From Alkalimonas amylolytica (GTDB lineage: Bacteria; Pseudomonadota; Gammaproteobacteria; Enterobacterales; Alteromonadaceae), in the NCBI RefSeq assembly GCF_900107845.1, contig NZ_FNRM01000002.1, positions 62,001 to 126,000 of the forward strand: DNA of 64,000 bases, written 5' to 3'. Of this stretch, positions 55,801 through 63,928 are shown one piece after another. The translations under genes were made by a program, and so were the position numbers. Numbering within the stretch: the first letter of the stretch is position 1; each line of letters opens with the position of its first letter. Below the pieces are notes generated by a model, which was given only the letters and a program-made list of their open reading frames with translations, did not search any database and was not told the origin of the DNA.

Positions 55801-56007
55801 GACGGTATCAGCAAAGCGCTTCAGGTTCTGAGCACTGAGTAAACTTCCTCGGATACCCCTGACCTCGATCACTTCAACCTGCTCGTCGGCCGCCTCATCA
55901 ATGACATCGCTGTCATTTCCAGCCAAGGCAATTACAGGCTGAAGCCCAAAAATTGCAGCCGAAACGGCTAACGTTAACTTGTTACCATTAAATTTTGTTC
56001 CAGGCAT
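52822..56007 (-). CDS. TonB-dependent outer-membrane receptor
   Basis: 1061 residues. A signal peptide (about 1-29, ending IALAG) is followed by an acidic stretch and a TonB-box-like VEVIEVRG. The plug (about 55-200) has ITASDIGALPDKSVTEALQR and PGVTIERF, and a 22-strand barrel ends in ALSVRAVF with terminal Phe. The 'DIGALPDKSVTEAL' plug variant is typical of the large carbohydrate-type receptors of Alteromonadales and Xanthomonadales. It is divergent from a GH20 hexosaminidase, and the shared promoter region carries the 33-bp element, so it probably imports the oligosaccharide that enzyme acts on. Confidence 0.95.
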   Translation of the reverse strand: MPGTKFNGNKLTLAVSAAIFGLQPVIALAGNDSDVIDEAADEQVEVIEVRGIRGSLLSAQNLKRFADTVKDVITASDIGALPDKSVTEALQRVPGVTIERFASSDDPKHYADEGTGVLVRGLDRVRSEVNGRDAFSANPWGGLSYEDFPAELLGSVEVVKNQTADLISGGIAGTVNLVTRKPFDTDQRLLAVNVKANYGDYRKEWTPSVSALFSDSWETNAGRFGFLIAASQSEFKTRGDGIGLGNFHSRGDSFVPTLDQWGGIVGVDPDSPVDGPALPGQPAGSVWHVPVAIHMSTADNDRKRTGFTSSLQWANTSNTLVATLEHINSRASLEWNERQIGQAAQGFRSFMGSSQNWRDDAANGYPLTTNNGFVTSGIALGVSPETPFFYRSRWNYNENTVQDTSLNLVYRPTDRLSMVFDYQHIDSEKVVHNYSMSGQTRGNHVHVVSPYFLDMRGTRPTVEFLSDNIMTAGWSPNQDWDGPVPNVFLGSGMEQEEHNSARADSFKFDLTYELDGLFTAVRTGFFYSDKDLTVRDTAYEGWSAIGTPWIQADRNAAAAVNLPELFERVDFSNFYHGNVLQGNVNNFLFPRMDLVRNYAESLRQGCQQGWHNATLSAANNGVCTGTYVPYTDKPGRVDGPFAAHNISSSNEKRTELYVRGDFDFIDLTMPVKGNLGLRYVNYQLQSTGAFVQPIEARRGEVGTSLYNVMQQPQYQRYFNLAGGQSQLTTVKGTDYTTVLPSLNFNVGVTDDVVVRFGASKGLYYPSLLDTRNISLLDLDYDRRLQTPGMDYDEENNPVVGLDNIAVTALAGNPYLKPESSINLDLSTEWYFAPAGYMAVALFHKRLDNIIRSRSFELPLEFEGENYNVSAYGPANTGSGTIRGVELSYSQFYDMLPGAWSGLGLQVNFTYIDQSGLEDPNEISDGTLGFDEAGNRIADNRNTFRVFSGLPLQGYSDRNLNIVGMYEYEAISFRLAYTWRSEYLLTLRESEEYVPAFAKSTGMMDASLYYSINDNWKIGIEGSNLLRSEIRTQYQMNQEGVRTDALNFTTDRRYALSVRAVF

Positions 56008-56137
56008 GGCGTTGCTCTCTTCTCGTTATTGTCTCGTTGTCTACACCGAGTACAGGCCGACGCAGGCCTTTCGATGTTCTGTACTGATTGCGTTGATCAG
56101 CCCTGCTTGCTAACTGCTATATACCCAAGCTCATTGT

Positions 56138-56170
56138 TACTTTGTACCAAGAAGAGTAAAAAGTAAACAG
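56138..56170. promoter_or_regulatory. Candidate RpiR operator, copy A
   Basis: TACTTTGTACCA, nine variable bases, then AAAAGTAAACAG. The same 12+9+12 arrangement occurs at 63840-63872, with all 24 fixed bases identical. Within it TACTTT and AAAGTA form a dyad. It lies between the divergent TonB-receptor and GH20 genes. The proposed binder is the RpiR protein encoded at 62914-63777. Confidence 0.72.
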
Positions 56171-56281
56171 TTATTTTTGCTTTTTTATGCGATAAATTCC
56201 ATAAGCTCTATCTAAAGCACTTGAAAACCAGCATTTTTAATGTTACCAAGTAACAAAGATACTTCAGAAATGAGATCCAAG

Positions 56282-59200
56282 ATGCGATGTAAACACCTAG
56301 GCCTGATTATCCTGATGCTACTACTGGTACCTGCCTACCCACTGTCCGCTCAGCCATGCCAATACAACGCTTGCCTGATGCCATACCCGCAGCAGCTTGA
56401 GTGGTTAGACAGCGCCCCCCTGCCACTCCCTGAAGCACTAAACTGGACCTTTCCCGAGCAGCATAGCGCCATGGTGCAACCGGCGTTAAAACGCATGCTG
56501 GGACGTTTGCAACAAACGAATCCAAAGCTGCACTTTGCCGCCGATGCCCCCGCGATTATTCGTATCACCATTGCCGACCAGCAGCCATTTTTCTGGCCAC
56601 AATTGCACCAGGACGAGTCCTACCTGCTTAGGGTGGATGGCAGCGGCATCCAACTGAATGCAAACACGCACCTTGGCATACTGCATGGCCTGGAGACCGT
56701 GCTGCAACTGGCGGCTATGAACAATTATCTACCGGCGGTGCTGATCAAGGATAGCCCACGCTTTGCCTGGCGCGGCTTGCTCCTCGATCCGGCTCGGCAC
56801 TTTTTACCGGTCGAGACCATCAAGCGGCAACTGGATGCGATGGCGGCGGCCAAATTGAATGTGCTGCACTGGCACTTAACCGATGATCAGGGCTGGCGCC
56901 TGGAATCCAAGCGTTTTCCGAAGTTGCATCAGGTGGCTGGCACCGATGGTTACTACACTCAGGATGAGATCCGCAGTATCGTGCACTACGCCGCCAAGCG
57001 GGGCATTAGGGTAGTACCGGAAATTGATGTACCCGGTCATACCACCGCCTTAGGCGCAGCCTATCCGGAGTTGATGGCGATGCCTGGCCCGGCGACGCCC
57101 GAAACACACTGGGGCATCCACCCGGCCGTGCTGGATCCAACCAATGACGAGGTCTTTGTATTTCTGCGGCAATTACTGGAAGAAGTCACCACCCTTTTTC
57201 CGGATGCTTATCTGCATATTGGTGGTGATGAAGTTTTGCCTGATCATTGGCAACAAAATCCGGCGATCCGGGCATTCAAGCAGCAACATGGCTTCGCGGA
57301 TCATCTGGCCCTGCAAAGCTGGTTCAATCAACAGCTACTTGCTATCTTGACTGCGTTGGATCGCCGCATGATTGGTTGGGATGAGATTTTAACCCCTGAC
57401 TTGCCAGCTTCCAGCCTGGTGCAATCCTGGCGTGGGCTGGACTCTGTGGTCGAAGCCGCTCAGGCCGGGCATGATGTGATTCTTTCTACCGGCTACTACC
57501 TGGATCAACCACAGTTCGCCAGTTTTCACTACCGGATGGATCCTTTACCTGGTGCCAGCCCGGAGCTGCCCGCCAACTATCAGGCCTGGTCTGGTTGGCA
57601 ATTTAACATACCTCGCTTACGCGGTGCTCCGATTCGTGGTGAGCTCTACTTGGTGTTTCTGGACAATCATGAAGTCCAGGGATTTATCGACTTTGCTGGT
57701 CGCAGCAGACAACAGCTGCAGCAACTGGAGCTGGAAGCCAATCGTTTACGCTTTCAGCTGGATACCTGGATGGGGCCAATACAGGCAGAGTGGTCACTTG
57801 GCACGGACCTAACCGGTGAACTGGTCGTTGGCAATGCGCCCTATACAGTGCATGGCAGTCAATTGGCCTGGTACAACAGCAGTCAGCCGTTACCAACAGG
57901 GTTAGCCAGGCCAGCGCTAAACAAGCAAGAAGCCAGCAGAGTGCTAGGGGGCGAAATCGCACTCTGGGGGGAGTTAGTCAATGCCGATGTGATTGATCGT
58001 CGGCTGTGGCCTCAGGCCCTGGTGGTGGCAGAGCGGCTCTGGTCTGTGGCTGAACTTACCGATGAAGACTTCCTCTATCAACGCCTGGCAGAGCTGGAAC
58101 CCTGGCTTGAGCACTCACTTGGCTTGCAACATCGACAGCAGCAGGATAAAGGGCTGACCACGCTGGTGCAGCCAGATGGCATGACTGCGATGCAGCAATT
58201 CATGGTTGGCCTTGAGCCGGCGCACTACTACCACCGGCTGCATGAGCGCTCGGTGCGCCAGCAGTATCATAATCAGGCGCCACTGGACCGACTGGTAGAT
58301 TTTCTGCCACCAGAACACCATCAGCTGCGCCAGCTCGAGCAGTTACTGAGCCGTTGGCAGCACGACAACAGCACCTCCCTTGAGCCACTAGAGCACCAGT
58401 TTCGCCTCTGGCAACAGTTACCAGACACCTTGTTGCCTTACTTAACCGATACAGCTCATGCCAAAGAGCTGAAACCTGTCATCACACAGCTCAGCACCCT
58501 GGCATCCTTGGGGCTGGAGCTGCTGCAACAGCCAGCGCCCCATCCGCAGCAGTTGGACGCAGCCCGCCAGCTCTGGCAGGAAAGTCGCGCTATTCAGGCT
58601 GAGTTGGTACTGGCGGCGCATCGGCTGATCCGGCCTTTGCTCAAACAATCATCCAGCACGGTCTGGGTAGCCGCCAACACCTTTACTGCTGGGATTGAAG
58701 GACCGGCCTTTGGGCCGGATCAGCACTTGTATCTGGTCAATTATCAGCAGCAAGGCAGTATTGGCCGGGTCGATCCACAAGGCAAGACCAGCTTAGTGTT
58801 GCATTTACCAGAGGGTAGTATTGGCAATGGCATCCGCTTTAGCGCGGATGGTAGCCGGATGTTTATCGCGGACTATAGCCGTAACCGGATCTGGCAATAC
58901 CAAACGGACAGCCAGCAATTAACTGAATTGGTGCATCAACCAGCCATGCATCAACCCAATGATCTGGCTTTACTCTCACCAGATACATTGTTTGCCAGCG
59001 ACCCTGATTGGTCAACAGCTACCGGCCAGTTATGGCGCATTACAGCCGATGGCCATAGCCAGTTGCTGGAAGCCAATATGGGCACTACCAATGGCATCGA
59101 AGTGTCCGACGATCAGCAGTATTTGTTTGTCAACGAGAGTGTGCAGCGACGCATTTGGCGTTACCGACTTGAACAACAAGAGCTGACCGACAAGACCCTG

Positions 59201-59449
59201 ATTGCCGCCTTTTCCTCCGCCGGGCTGGATGGTATGCGCATGGTGCAACCAGGCGTACTGGCGGTAACCCGTTTTGGCAATGCCAGTGTTATTTTGCTAA
59301 ATACCGATGGGCAATTGCTGGCAGAGCTGCCACTTAAGCACCAGAACCCAACCAACCTGGCTGCCCGCTCCGATCAGTTGTACATCACGCTGCAAGATTG
59401 TGGCTGCATCGAGCGACTCACTATACCAAGCCCGGTGCCCACTCACTAA
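56282..59449 (+). CDS. GH20 beta-N-acetylhexosaminidase fused to an SMP-30/gluconolactonase domain
   Basis: 1055 residues from ATG 56282, which begins a clean signal peptide (MRCKHLGLIILMLLLVPAYPLSA); the frame opens at 56240 and ATG 56270 is also possible. A GH20b domain leads into the catalytic barrel, with WHLTDDQGWRLESKRFPKL and the acid pair Asp316-Glu317 in HIGGDEVLPDHW. After a helical linker, residues from about 800 form a propeller of SMP-30/gluconolactonase type with its metal set in IEGPAFGPD, HQPNDLALL and LDGMRM. It should release GlcNAc or GalNAc in the periplasm or at the surface. The second domain may open a sugar lactone. It overlaps the convergent M81 gene by four bases. Confidence 0.9.
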   Translation: MRCKHLGLIILMLLLVPAYPLSAQPCQYNACLMPYPQQLEWLDSAPLPLPEALNWTFPEQHSAMVQPALKRMLGRLQQTNPKLHFAADAPAIIRITIADQQPFFWPQLHQDESYLLRVDGSGIQLNANTHLGILHGLETVLQLAAMNNYLPAVLIKDSPRFAWRGLLLDPARHFLPVETIKRQLDAMAAAKLNVLHWHLTDDQGWRLESKRFPKLHQVAGTDGYYTQDEIRSIVHYAAKRGIRVVPEIDVPGHTTALGAAYPELMAMPGPATPETHWGIHPAVLDPTNDEVFVFLRQLLEEVTTLFPDAYLHIGGDEVLPDHWQQNPAIRAFKQQHGFADHLALQSWFNQQLLAILTALDRRMIGWDEILTPDLPASSLVQSWRGLDSVVEAAQAGHDVILSTGYYLDQPQFASFHYRMDPLPGASPELPANYQAWSGWQFNIPRLRGAPIRGELYLVFLDNHEVQGFIDFAGRSRQQLQQLELEANRLRFQLDTWMGPIQAEWSLGTDLTGELVVGNAPYTVHGSQLAWYNSSQPLPTGLARPALNKQEASRVLGGEIALWGELVNADVIDRRLWPQALVVAERLWSVAELTDEDFLYQRLAELEPWLEHSLGLQHRQQQDKGLTTLVQPDGMTAMQQFMVGLEPAHYYHRLHERSVRQQYHNQAPLDRLVDFLPPEHHQLRQLEQLLSRWQHDNSTSLEPLEHQFRLWQQLPDTLLPYLTDTAHAKELKPVITQLSTLASLGLELLQQPAPHPQQLDAARQLWQESRAIQAELVLAAHRLIRPLLKQSSSTVWVAANTFTAGIEGPAFGPDQHLYLVNYQQQGSIGRVDPQGKTSLVLHLPEGSIGNGIRFSADGSRMFIADYSRNRIWQYQTDSQQLTELVHQPAMHQPNDLALLSPDTLFASDPDWSTATGQLWRITADGHSQLLEANMGTTNGIEVSDDQQYLFVNESVQRRIWRYRLEQQELTDKTLIAAFSSAGLDGMRMVQPGVLAVTRFGNASVILLNTDGQLLAELPLKHQNPTNLAARSDQLYITLQDCGCIERLTIPSPVPTH

Positions 59450-60933
59450 GCGCAACCGGGCTTGCTCTCATCTGCTGTTAGATGAGGTTGCTCCACAATA
59501 GGCCAGATAGCCCGTGTCAGCTTCTGGTAGTTGTTCTGCTTTGGATCGCTTGGGTACGGCGCTTTTGCGTCCAGATACAACACCCTGGCAGCGATGGCAG
59601 CAAAGCCCTGATAGAAATGGTTGGTGGACTTCACCACCAGCCCATGGCATTGCTCGGGTGCGATGCCGACCGCGCGGAACAAACTGGGATCAAACGACTG
59701 ACAACGATTCGAGTTTAAAATCACATCAATGCCATCAAAGTGGATCCAGGCACAGGCGCCCATAGGCACTTTGCTACCCGCAAATTCTTGCCAGGCTGAT
59801 GCCCGCAGTGCTTTGACCTCAATCATTTTGTCCACTGGCTCACCGGCGGTGGCGCAGCTTTTGCCGCCAAACCGCAGCGGTATCACCGCGCCTTCCCCGG
59901 CGGCAAAACACAGCTGCACCGCCATTGGATCCCAAATGGTGCCAAAGGCCACTCCTGTCAGTTGCTGCCTTATCACTTCATGCAGAATCAGAGTACCGTC
60001 GCCGGCAACGCCGCCGCCCGGATTATCCCAGACATCAGCCAGCACCACTGGTCCATGCGCGCTTGCTCGTAGCTCAGCAACCCCCTGTTCTACCGATAGC
60101 ATGTCAGGCATGCTTTGGCCACGCAAGGCAAACAGCTCCATACCAAGCTGCGCAGCCAGTTGCTGGCTCAGCTCTGGCTGATTGTCGGTGATCACCAGCA
60201 GCTGGGTGCCCATCTCCGGCACATCGCCGGCCATGAAACCATGGATCACCGAAATAGACAGCACACCCGGCTGCTGCTCCAACTGGCGGATCCTGCCAAG
60301 AAATGACTTCATCGGCTCGTTGCTGGTTGGAAGCACATCAATCATCCGGCAATCAAAGCTGGCCATGCACGGGGTGACTTGGCGCCGCACCGTTGCCAGT
60401 GTCAGTTGTACCAGCTCACGGGCCCGATCCATAAAATCCAGATGAGGAAATTCTTTAAATGCAATCAACAGATCGGCCATGGCAACCCTTTGTTTGGTTA
60501 AATGGCTGTGCGGGTCCAGTTCAGCGGCGATCACGGTATCAGGTCCGGTCAGAGCCCGCACCCGGCTCAGTAAATCGCCTTCACAATCATCGTAGCCCTG
60601 TGCCACCATGGCCCCATGCAAACCGAGCACCACCGCATCCACCGGCAAAGCAGCTTCCAGTTGCTGCAAGATTTCATTGCGCAGAAACTCGTAAGTCGCA
60701 CGATTTACCAGACCGCCAGGCTCGGCCCAGCTGCAGCTACCCTCGATAAGGGTAATGTCCTGCTCCCGGGACAGTTCACGGCAAGCAATTAAAGGGGCGC
60801 TGCACAAAGTCGGGGTATCGGGATGCTCACCTGGGGCCGCGTAAAAGCTGCTTTTAAAGCTGGTCAGATCGGTGAACATTGGCGAAAACGTATTGGTTTC
60901 GGTGGCCAGCGAAGCGGTAAAAATACGCATCAT
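59446..60933 (-). CDS. M81 family metallopeptidase (MlrC-like)
   Basis: 495 residues, no signal peptide. It has the family signatures MRIFTASLATETNTFSP, VVLGLHGAMVAQGYDD, ELDPHSHLT (zinc-ligand region) and VLADVWDNPGGGVAGDGT. The named member, MlrC, cleaves linear microcystin fragments with D-residues. Most relatives sit in amino-acid-derivative catabolic clusters and have unknown substrates. Its ATG overlaps the symporter stop by four bases (ATGA). It is the last gene of the rpiR-ridA-symporter-M81 operon. Confidence 0.9.
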   Translation of the reverse strand: MMRIFTASLATETNTFSPMFTDLTSFKSSFYAAPGEHPDTPTLCSAPLIACRELSREQDITLIEGSCSWAEPGGLVNRATYEFLRNEILQQLEAALPVDAVVLGLHGAMVAQGYDDCEGDLLSRVRALTGPDTVIAAELDPHSHLTKQRVAMADLLIAFKEFPHLDFMDRARELVQLTLATVRRQVTPCMASFDCRMIDVLPTSNEPMKSFLGRIRQLEQQPGVLSISVIHGFMAGDVPEMGTQLLVITDNQPELSQQLAAQLGMELFALRGQSMPDMLSVEQGVAELRASAHGPVVLADVWDNPGGGVAGDGTLILHEVIRQQLTGVAFGTIWDPMAVQLCFAAGEGAVIPLRFGGKSCATAGEPVDKMIEVKALRASAWQEFAGSKVPMGACAWIHFDGIDVILNSNRCQSFDPSLFRAVGIAPEQCHGLVVKSTNHFYQGFAAIAARVLYLDAKAPYPSDPKQNNYQKLTRAIWPIVEQPHLTADESKPGCA

Positions 60934-62465
60934 ACAGAGCTCTCTCTCCGACTGTCAGCAGCCGATAAGCTGTTATTCTTAAGGTGTGCACCATCGGATT
61001 CAGCGACAAAGCTACCCTGCTGTAAAAAGCGTTGCCGCTCCTGTCGTAACCGACGCATGCTGCTTAAAGGCGTAATGACTTGATGTTGATAGCGCAAACT
61101 AACCAACACAGCCCCCAGCATGGCCCCGGCAAAGGCAGGCAGCACTGGATTGCCCCAAAACCTAAGCCAATCCGGTTGCAGCAAGATACTCAAGGAGATG
61201 GTCATAGCCAGAAGCACTGCGGCCAAAGCGCCCTGCCAGCGAAACCCCGGCCAGAAGCGCCCCAGTAAGGCAGTAACGGCCAGGCCAGACATTACGGTTG
61301 CGATTAAAGAGGTGATGTAACGAATGATGTCATTGGACATCAGTGCCATGGCCAAGGCGAGCAGTGCGACCAGCACTAAGGATAGCCGGCTTAGCAATAA
61401 CAGGCGCTGCTGGTTGAACCCTGCCGGATAACACTGCTGCACCATATCGCGGATCAGAATACTTACCCCGGCAATGGCATCTGAGCTGGCAGAGGATAAG
61501 GTGGCAGACACCCCCGCTAACAGCACCACCATCGCAACCACAGCCGGTAATACCGTGACCGCCATTGTGGCAAACGCAAATTGATGATCGGCCAAATCCG
61601 GAGCCGTCTGACGGGCAGCAATGCCAATCATGGCAGGCAAAGCGGCAAAAGCCAGATAAAGTAAACCTGCTAACGTGAAAGCACGTCGCACCGTGCTGAC
61701 GGAGCGGGCAGAGTAAATGCGTTGCCGAAACGAAGGGGTTGCCAGCACCCCCAGCGCAATTACCACCGCCAGCGAGATGGCGGGGATCAGGCCAATATGG
61801 CTAAGCGCCTGCCAACCCGACTGTGAAGCTGGCACTTGGTGTGTCAGCGCAACAATACCCCCGGCTTGCACACTGATAAGAACCGCCATCAGCACAAAAC
61901 CGATAAACAAAATAATGGCCATGATGGAGTCAGTCCACACCACAGCCGTATAGCCACCAATCACAATGTAGACGGTAAAAGCAACAGCAATCACCAGTTT
62001 AGCAAGATCTAAATCCAGGCCCGTGGCCCAGGATAAATACAAAGCTCCACCTATCAGATGGGCGCCCAACCAACCGAGCGAAGCTATGAAAATCAGCAAG
62101 GCAAACAGCAAGCGCATTTTAGGCTGAGCACCGACATAAAAGGACAGCTCTTCACTCATGGTCATAAAACCGTAGCGGCGCACCGGGGCAAATAGCCAGG
62201 CAGCCAGCAAAATCCCGCAGGCTCCGCCGATGCCATACAGCATGCCAGCCCAGCTGTTGGTGTAGGCAAAACCAACAGCGCCCATGCTGGTGCCTGTGCC
62301 TATCATGGTAGCCACTGTGGTACCCAGGCTAAGCCGGGTTGACACATTGCGACCCGCCAGTAAAAAATCCTCCCCGCTTTTCTGACGGCGGCTTAACCAG
62401 AGACTCAGGCCAATCAAGGCAGTGATATAAAGGCTAAACAGCAAGTAGAAGGCGGTGATGTTCAT
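60930..62465 (-). CDS. Sodium:solute symporter (SSS family)
   Basis: 511 residues with about 13 membrane helices. The N-terminal MNITAFYLLFSLYITALIGL and FLLAGRNVSTRLSLGTTVAT regions fit SSS transporters such as PutP and SglT; GFAYTNSWAGMLYGIGG and SATLSSASSDAIAGVSILIRD hold the helix 1 and helix 8 sodium-site serines. The substrate is unknown but likely the small product of the cluster. The frame opens at 62486; ATG at 62465 has GGAGAGAAG upstream. It is coupled to the M81 gene by a four-base overlap. Confidence 0.92.
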   Translation of the reverse strand: MNITAFYLLFSLYITALIGLSLWLSRRQKSGEDFLLAGRNVSTRLSLGTTVATMIGTGTSMGAVGFAYTNSWAGMLYGIGGACGILLAAWLFAPVRRYGFMTMSEELSFYVGAQPKMRLLFALLIFIASLGWLGAHLIGGALYLSWATGLDLDLAKLVIAVAFTVYIVIGGYTAVVWTDSIMAIILFIGFVLMAVLISVQAGGIVALTHQVPASQSGWQALSHIGLIPAISLAVVIALGVLATPSFRQRIYSARSVSTVRRAFTLAGLLYLAFAALPAMIGIAARQTAPDLADHQFAFATMAVTVLPAVVAMVVLLAGVSATLSSASSDAIAGVSILIRDMVQQCYPAGFNQQRLLLLSRLSLVLVALLALAMALMSNDIIRYITSLIATVMSGLAVTALLGRFWPGFRWQGALAAVLLAMTISLSILLQPDWLRFWGNPVLPAFAGAMLGAVLVSLRYQHQVITPLSSMRRLRQERQRFLQQGSFVAESDGAHLKNNSLSAADSRRESSV

Positions 62466-62499
62466 TTCTCTTCTCTCCAGCCGCACAATGACATCGCTG

Positions 62500-62901
62500 T
62501 CATTTGCCAGCCATATTTTCAGGGTTGAAGCAGGTCAAATCAACTTCTACTTTACAGTCAACCACTAAATCGGCAACCGCACAAATCCGGGCGGGCGGCG
62601 CATCGGTAAAGTAATCGGCAAACACTTTGTTGAACGAGCTAAAGTAACGCGCATCGGTCAGAAACACCTTCACATGCACAATATGCTCTTTGCGAAAGCC
62701 TGCCTGCTGCATGATAGCCAGACAGTTTTCAATCGCCAGCCTGGACTGCTCGACAATTCCCCCCTCCACCACTTCGCCATCACGCATTGGTGTTTGGCCA
62801 GAGATATAGAGCCAGCCCCCCGCGGCCACCGCTTTGGCAAAAGGCAATGCCTGACCGCCGGTGCCGGTATTGCCTTCAGTGCCATATCGAATAATTGCCA
62901 T
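62500..62901 (-). CDS. RidA family enamine/imine deaminase
   Basis: RidA proteins hydrolyse reactive 2-aminoacrylate-type enamines made by PLP enzymes. 133 residues, a trimer-forming fold, with GWLYISGQTPMRDGEV, ENCLAIMQQAGF, VKVFLTDARYFSSFN and the pocket segment PPARICAVADLVVDCKVEVDL; the Arg of 'PARICA' is the usual carboxylate-binding residue. Its presence predicts that the pathway passes through a PLP-dependent deaminase. It lies 12 bases after rpiR and 34 before the symporter. Confidence 0.92.
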   Translation of the reverse strand: MAIIRYGTEGNTGTGGQALPFAKAVAAGGWLYISGQTPMRDGEVVEGGIVEQSRLAIENCLAIMQQAGFRKEHIVHVKVFLTDARYFSSFNKVFADYFTDAPPARICAVADLVVDCKVEVDLTCFNPENMAGK

Positions 62902-62913
62902 GGTGTTCTCCTG

Positions 62914-63777
62914 TTAGTCTCCGAGCGGTTGACGCTCATCCCCGCCGCGGTGGCTATCAAGTGATAGCTTCACCCGCCGTAACTTATCACGGGAGCGACG
63001 TTTATTTTGCTTTGCCAGTTCAGTTGCCAACACATCGATCACAGCCAACATGGCATAACGTGATGCGGACGGCTTGTAGATAAAATCCGTTTCCGGCGCC
63101 TGGATGGCCAGCAGCAAGTCTGCCTCGGCAGCCAACAGCGAACCTGGCTTGGTAATAGCAATCACTTTGGCATCGTACTGGCGCGCAATAGCAGCGGCAT
63201 CGATGATCTCCGGGGTATTGCCGGTCAGTGAAATCACCACTACCACATCGTTTGGTTCGACCGCAGCGGCCACCATCCGACAGAGCAAGCCATCCTGATA
63301 ACTACTGACGGGTACGCCAAAGCGGAACAACCGATTCTGCATTTCCAGTGAGCCGATGGATGAACCACCCCCCATCCCCAGGCATAACACCATTCTCGCT
63401 TGCAGCAACCATTGCACCGCCTGGTGTACGTCGGGTTCTTTAAGCAGTTTACGGCTTAGATCCAAGGTGTTCTTAATGGCCTCGTACACACCGTGGATCC
63501 CATCCAGATCCGGCGTTTCCTCAATAAAGCGCTGGCCTACTGCCAAGGATTGGGCTAACTTCACTTTCAACTGTCGCACATCTTTGCAGTCGACACTGCG
63601 GGCAAAACGGGTCACTGTGGCCTGGCTGACGCCGGCCTCACGCGCCAAGGCCGCAATATTCAGCTCGGTCGCTGCCCGTACATCGGCCAGAATCAATTGA
63701 GCTACTTTTTGTTCAGAGTCACTGAGTTCAACAAAGCGCTCTGAAATGCGTGATAAAATATCAATCTCAAATGTCAT
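62914..63777 (-). CDS. RpiR/MurR family transcriptional regulator with SIS domain
   Basis: 287 residues. An N-terminal winged HTH (about 1-75, with AALAREAGVSQATVTRFARS) is followed by a SIS phosphosugar-binding domain (about 115-250, with LCLGMGGGSSIG and VVVISLTGNTPEIIDAA). The SIS ligand is usually a sugar phosphate, but relatives next to RidA genes control amino-acid-derivative pathways. It is the first gene of its operon and is preceded by a copy of the 33-bp element, consistent with autoregulation. Confidence 0.93.
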   Translation of the reverse strand: MTFEIDILSRISERFVELSDSEQKVAQLILADVRAATELNIAALAREAGVSQATVTRFARSVDCKDVRQLKVKLAQSLAVGQRFIEETPDLDGIHGVYEAIKNTLDLSRKLLKEPDVHQAVQWLLQARMVLCLGMGGGSSIGSLEMQNRLFRFGVPVSSYQDGLLCRMVAAAVEPNDVVVVISLTGNTPEIIDAAAIARQYDAKVIAITKPGSLLAAEADLLLAIQAPETDFIYKPSASRYAMLAVIDVLATELAKQNKRRSRDKLRRVKLSLDSHRGGDERQPLGD

Positions 63778-63839
63778 ACAGTAAAAAACTCAATCATAAT
63801 TACAATTAAATCTACGTATTTCATAGATATTTAATTAGA

Positions 63840-63872
63840 TACTTTGTACCATTGCACTGGAAAAGTAAACAG
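63840..63872. promoter_or_regulatory. Candidate RpiR operator, copy B
   Basis: TACTTTGTACCA-N9-AAAAGTAAACAG, the second copy of the element at 56138-56170. It lies between rpiR (start 63777) and the divergent gene starting at 63929, about 57 bases from that start. Confidence 0.72.
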
Positions 63873-63928
63873 AGAAGTCACAGAAATTTGTCAGAATCTG
63901 GATGGGTTCGGCAAAATCCGGAGTTGTT

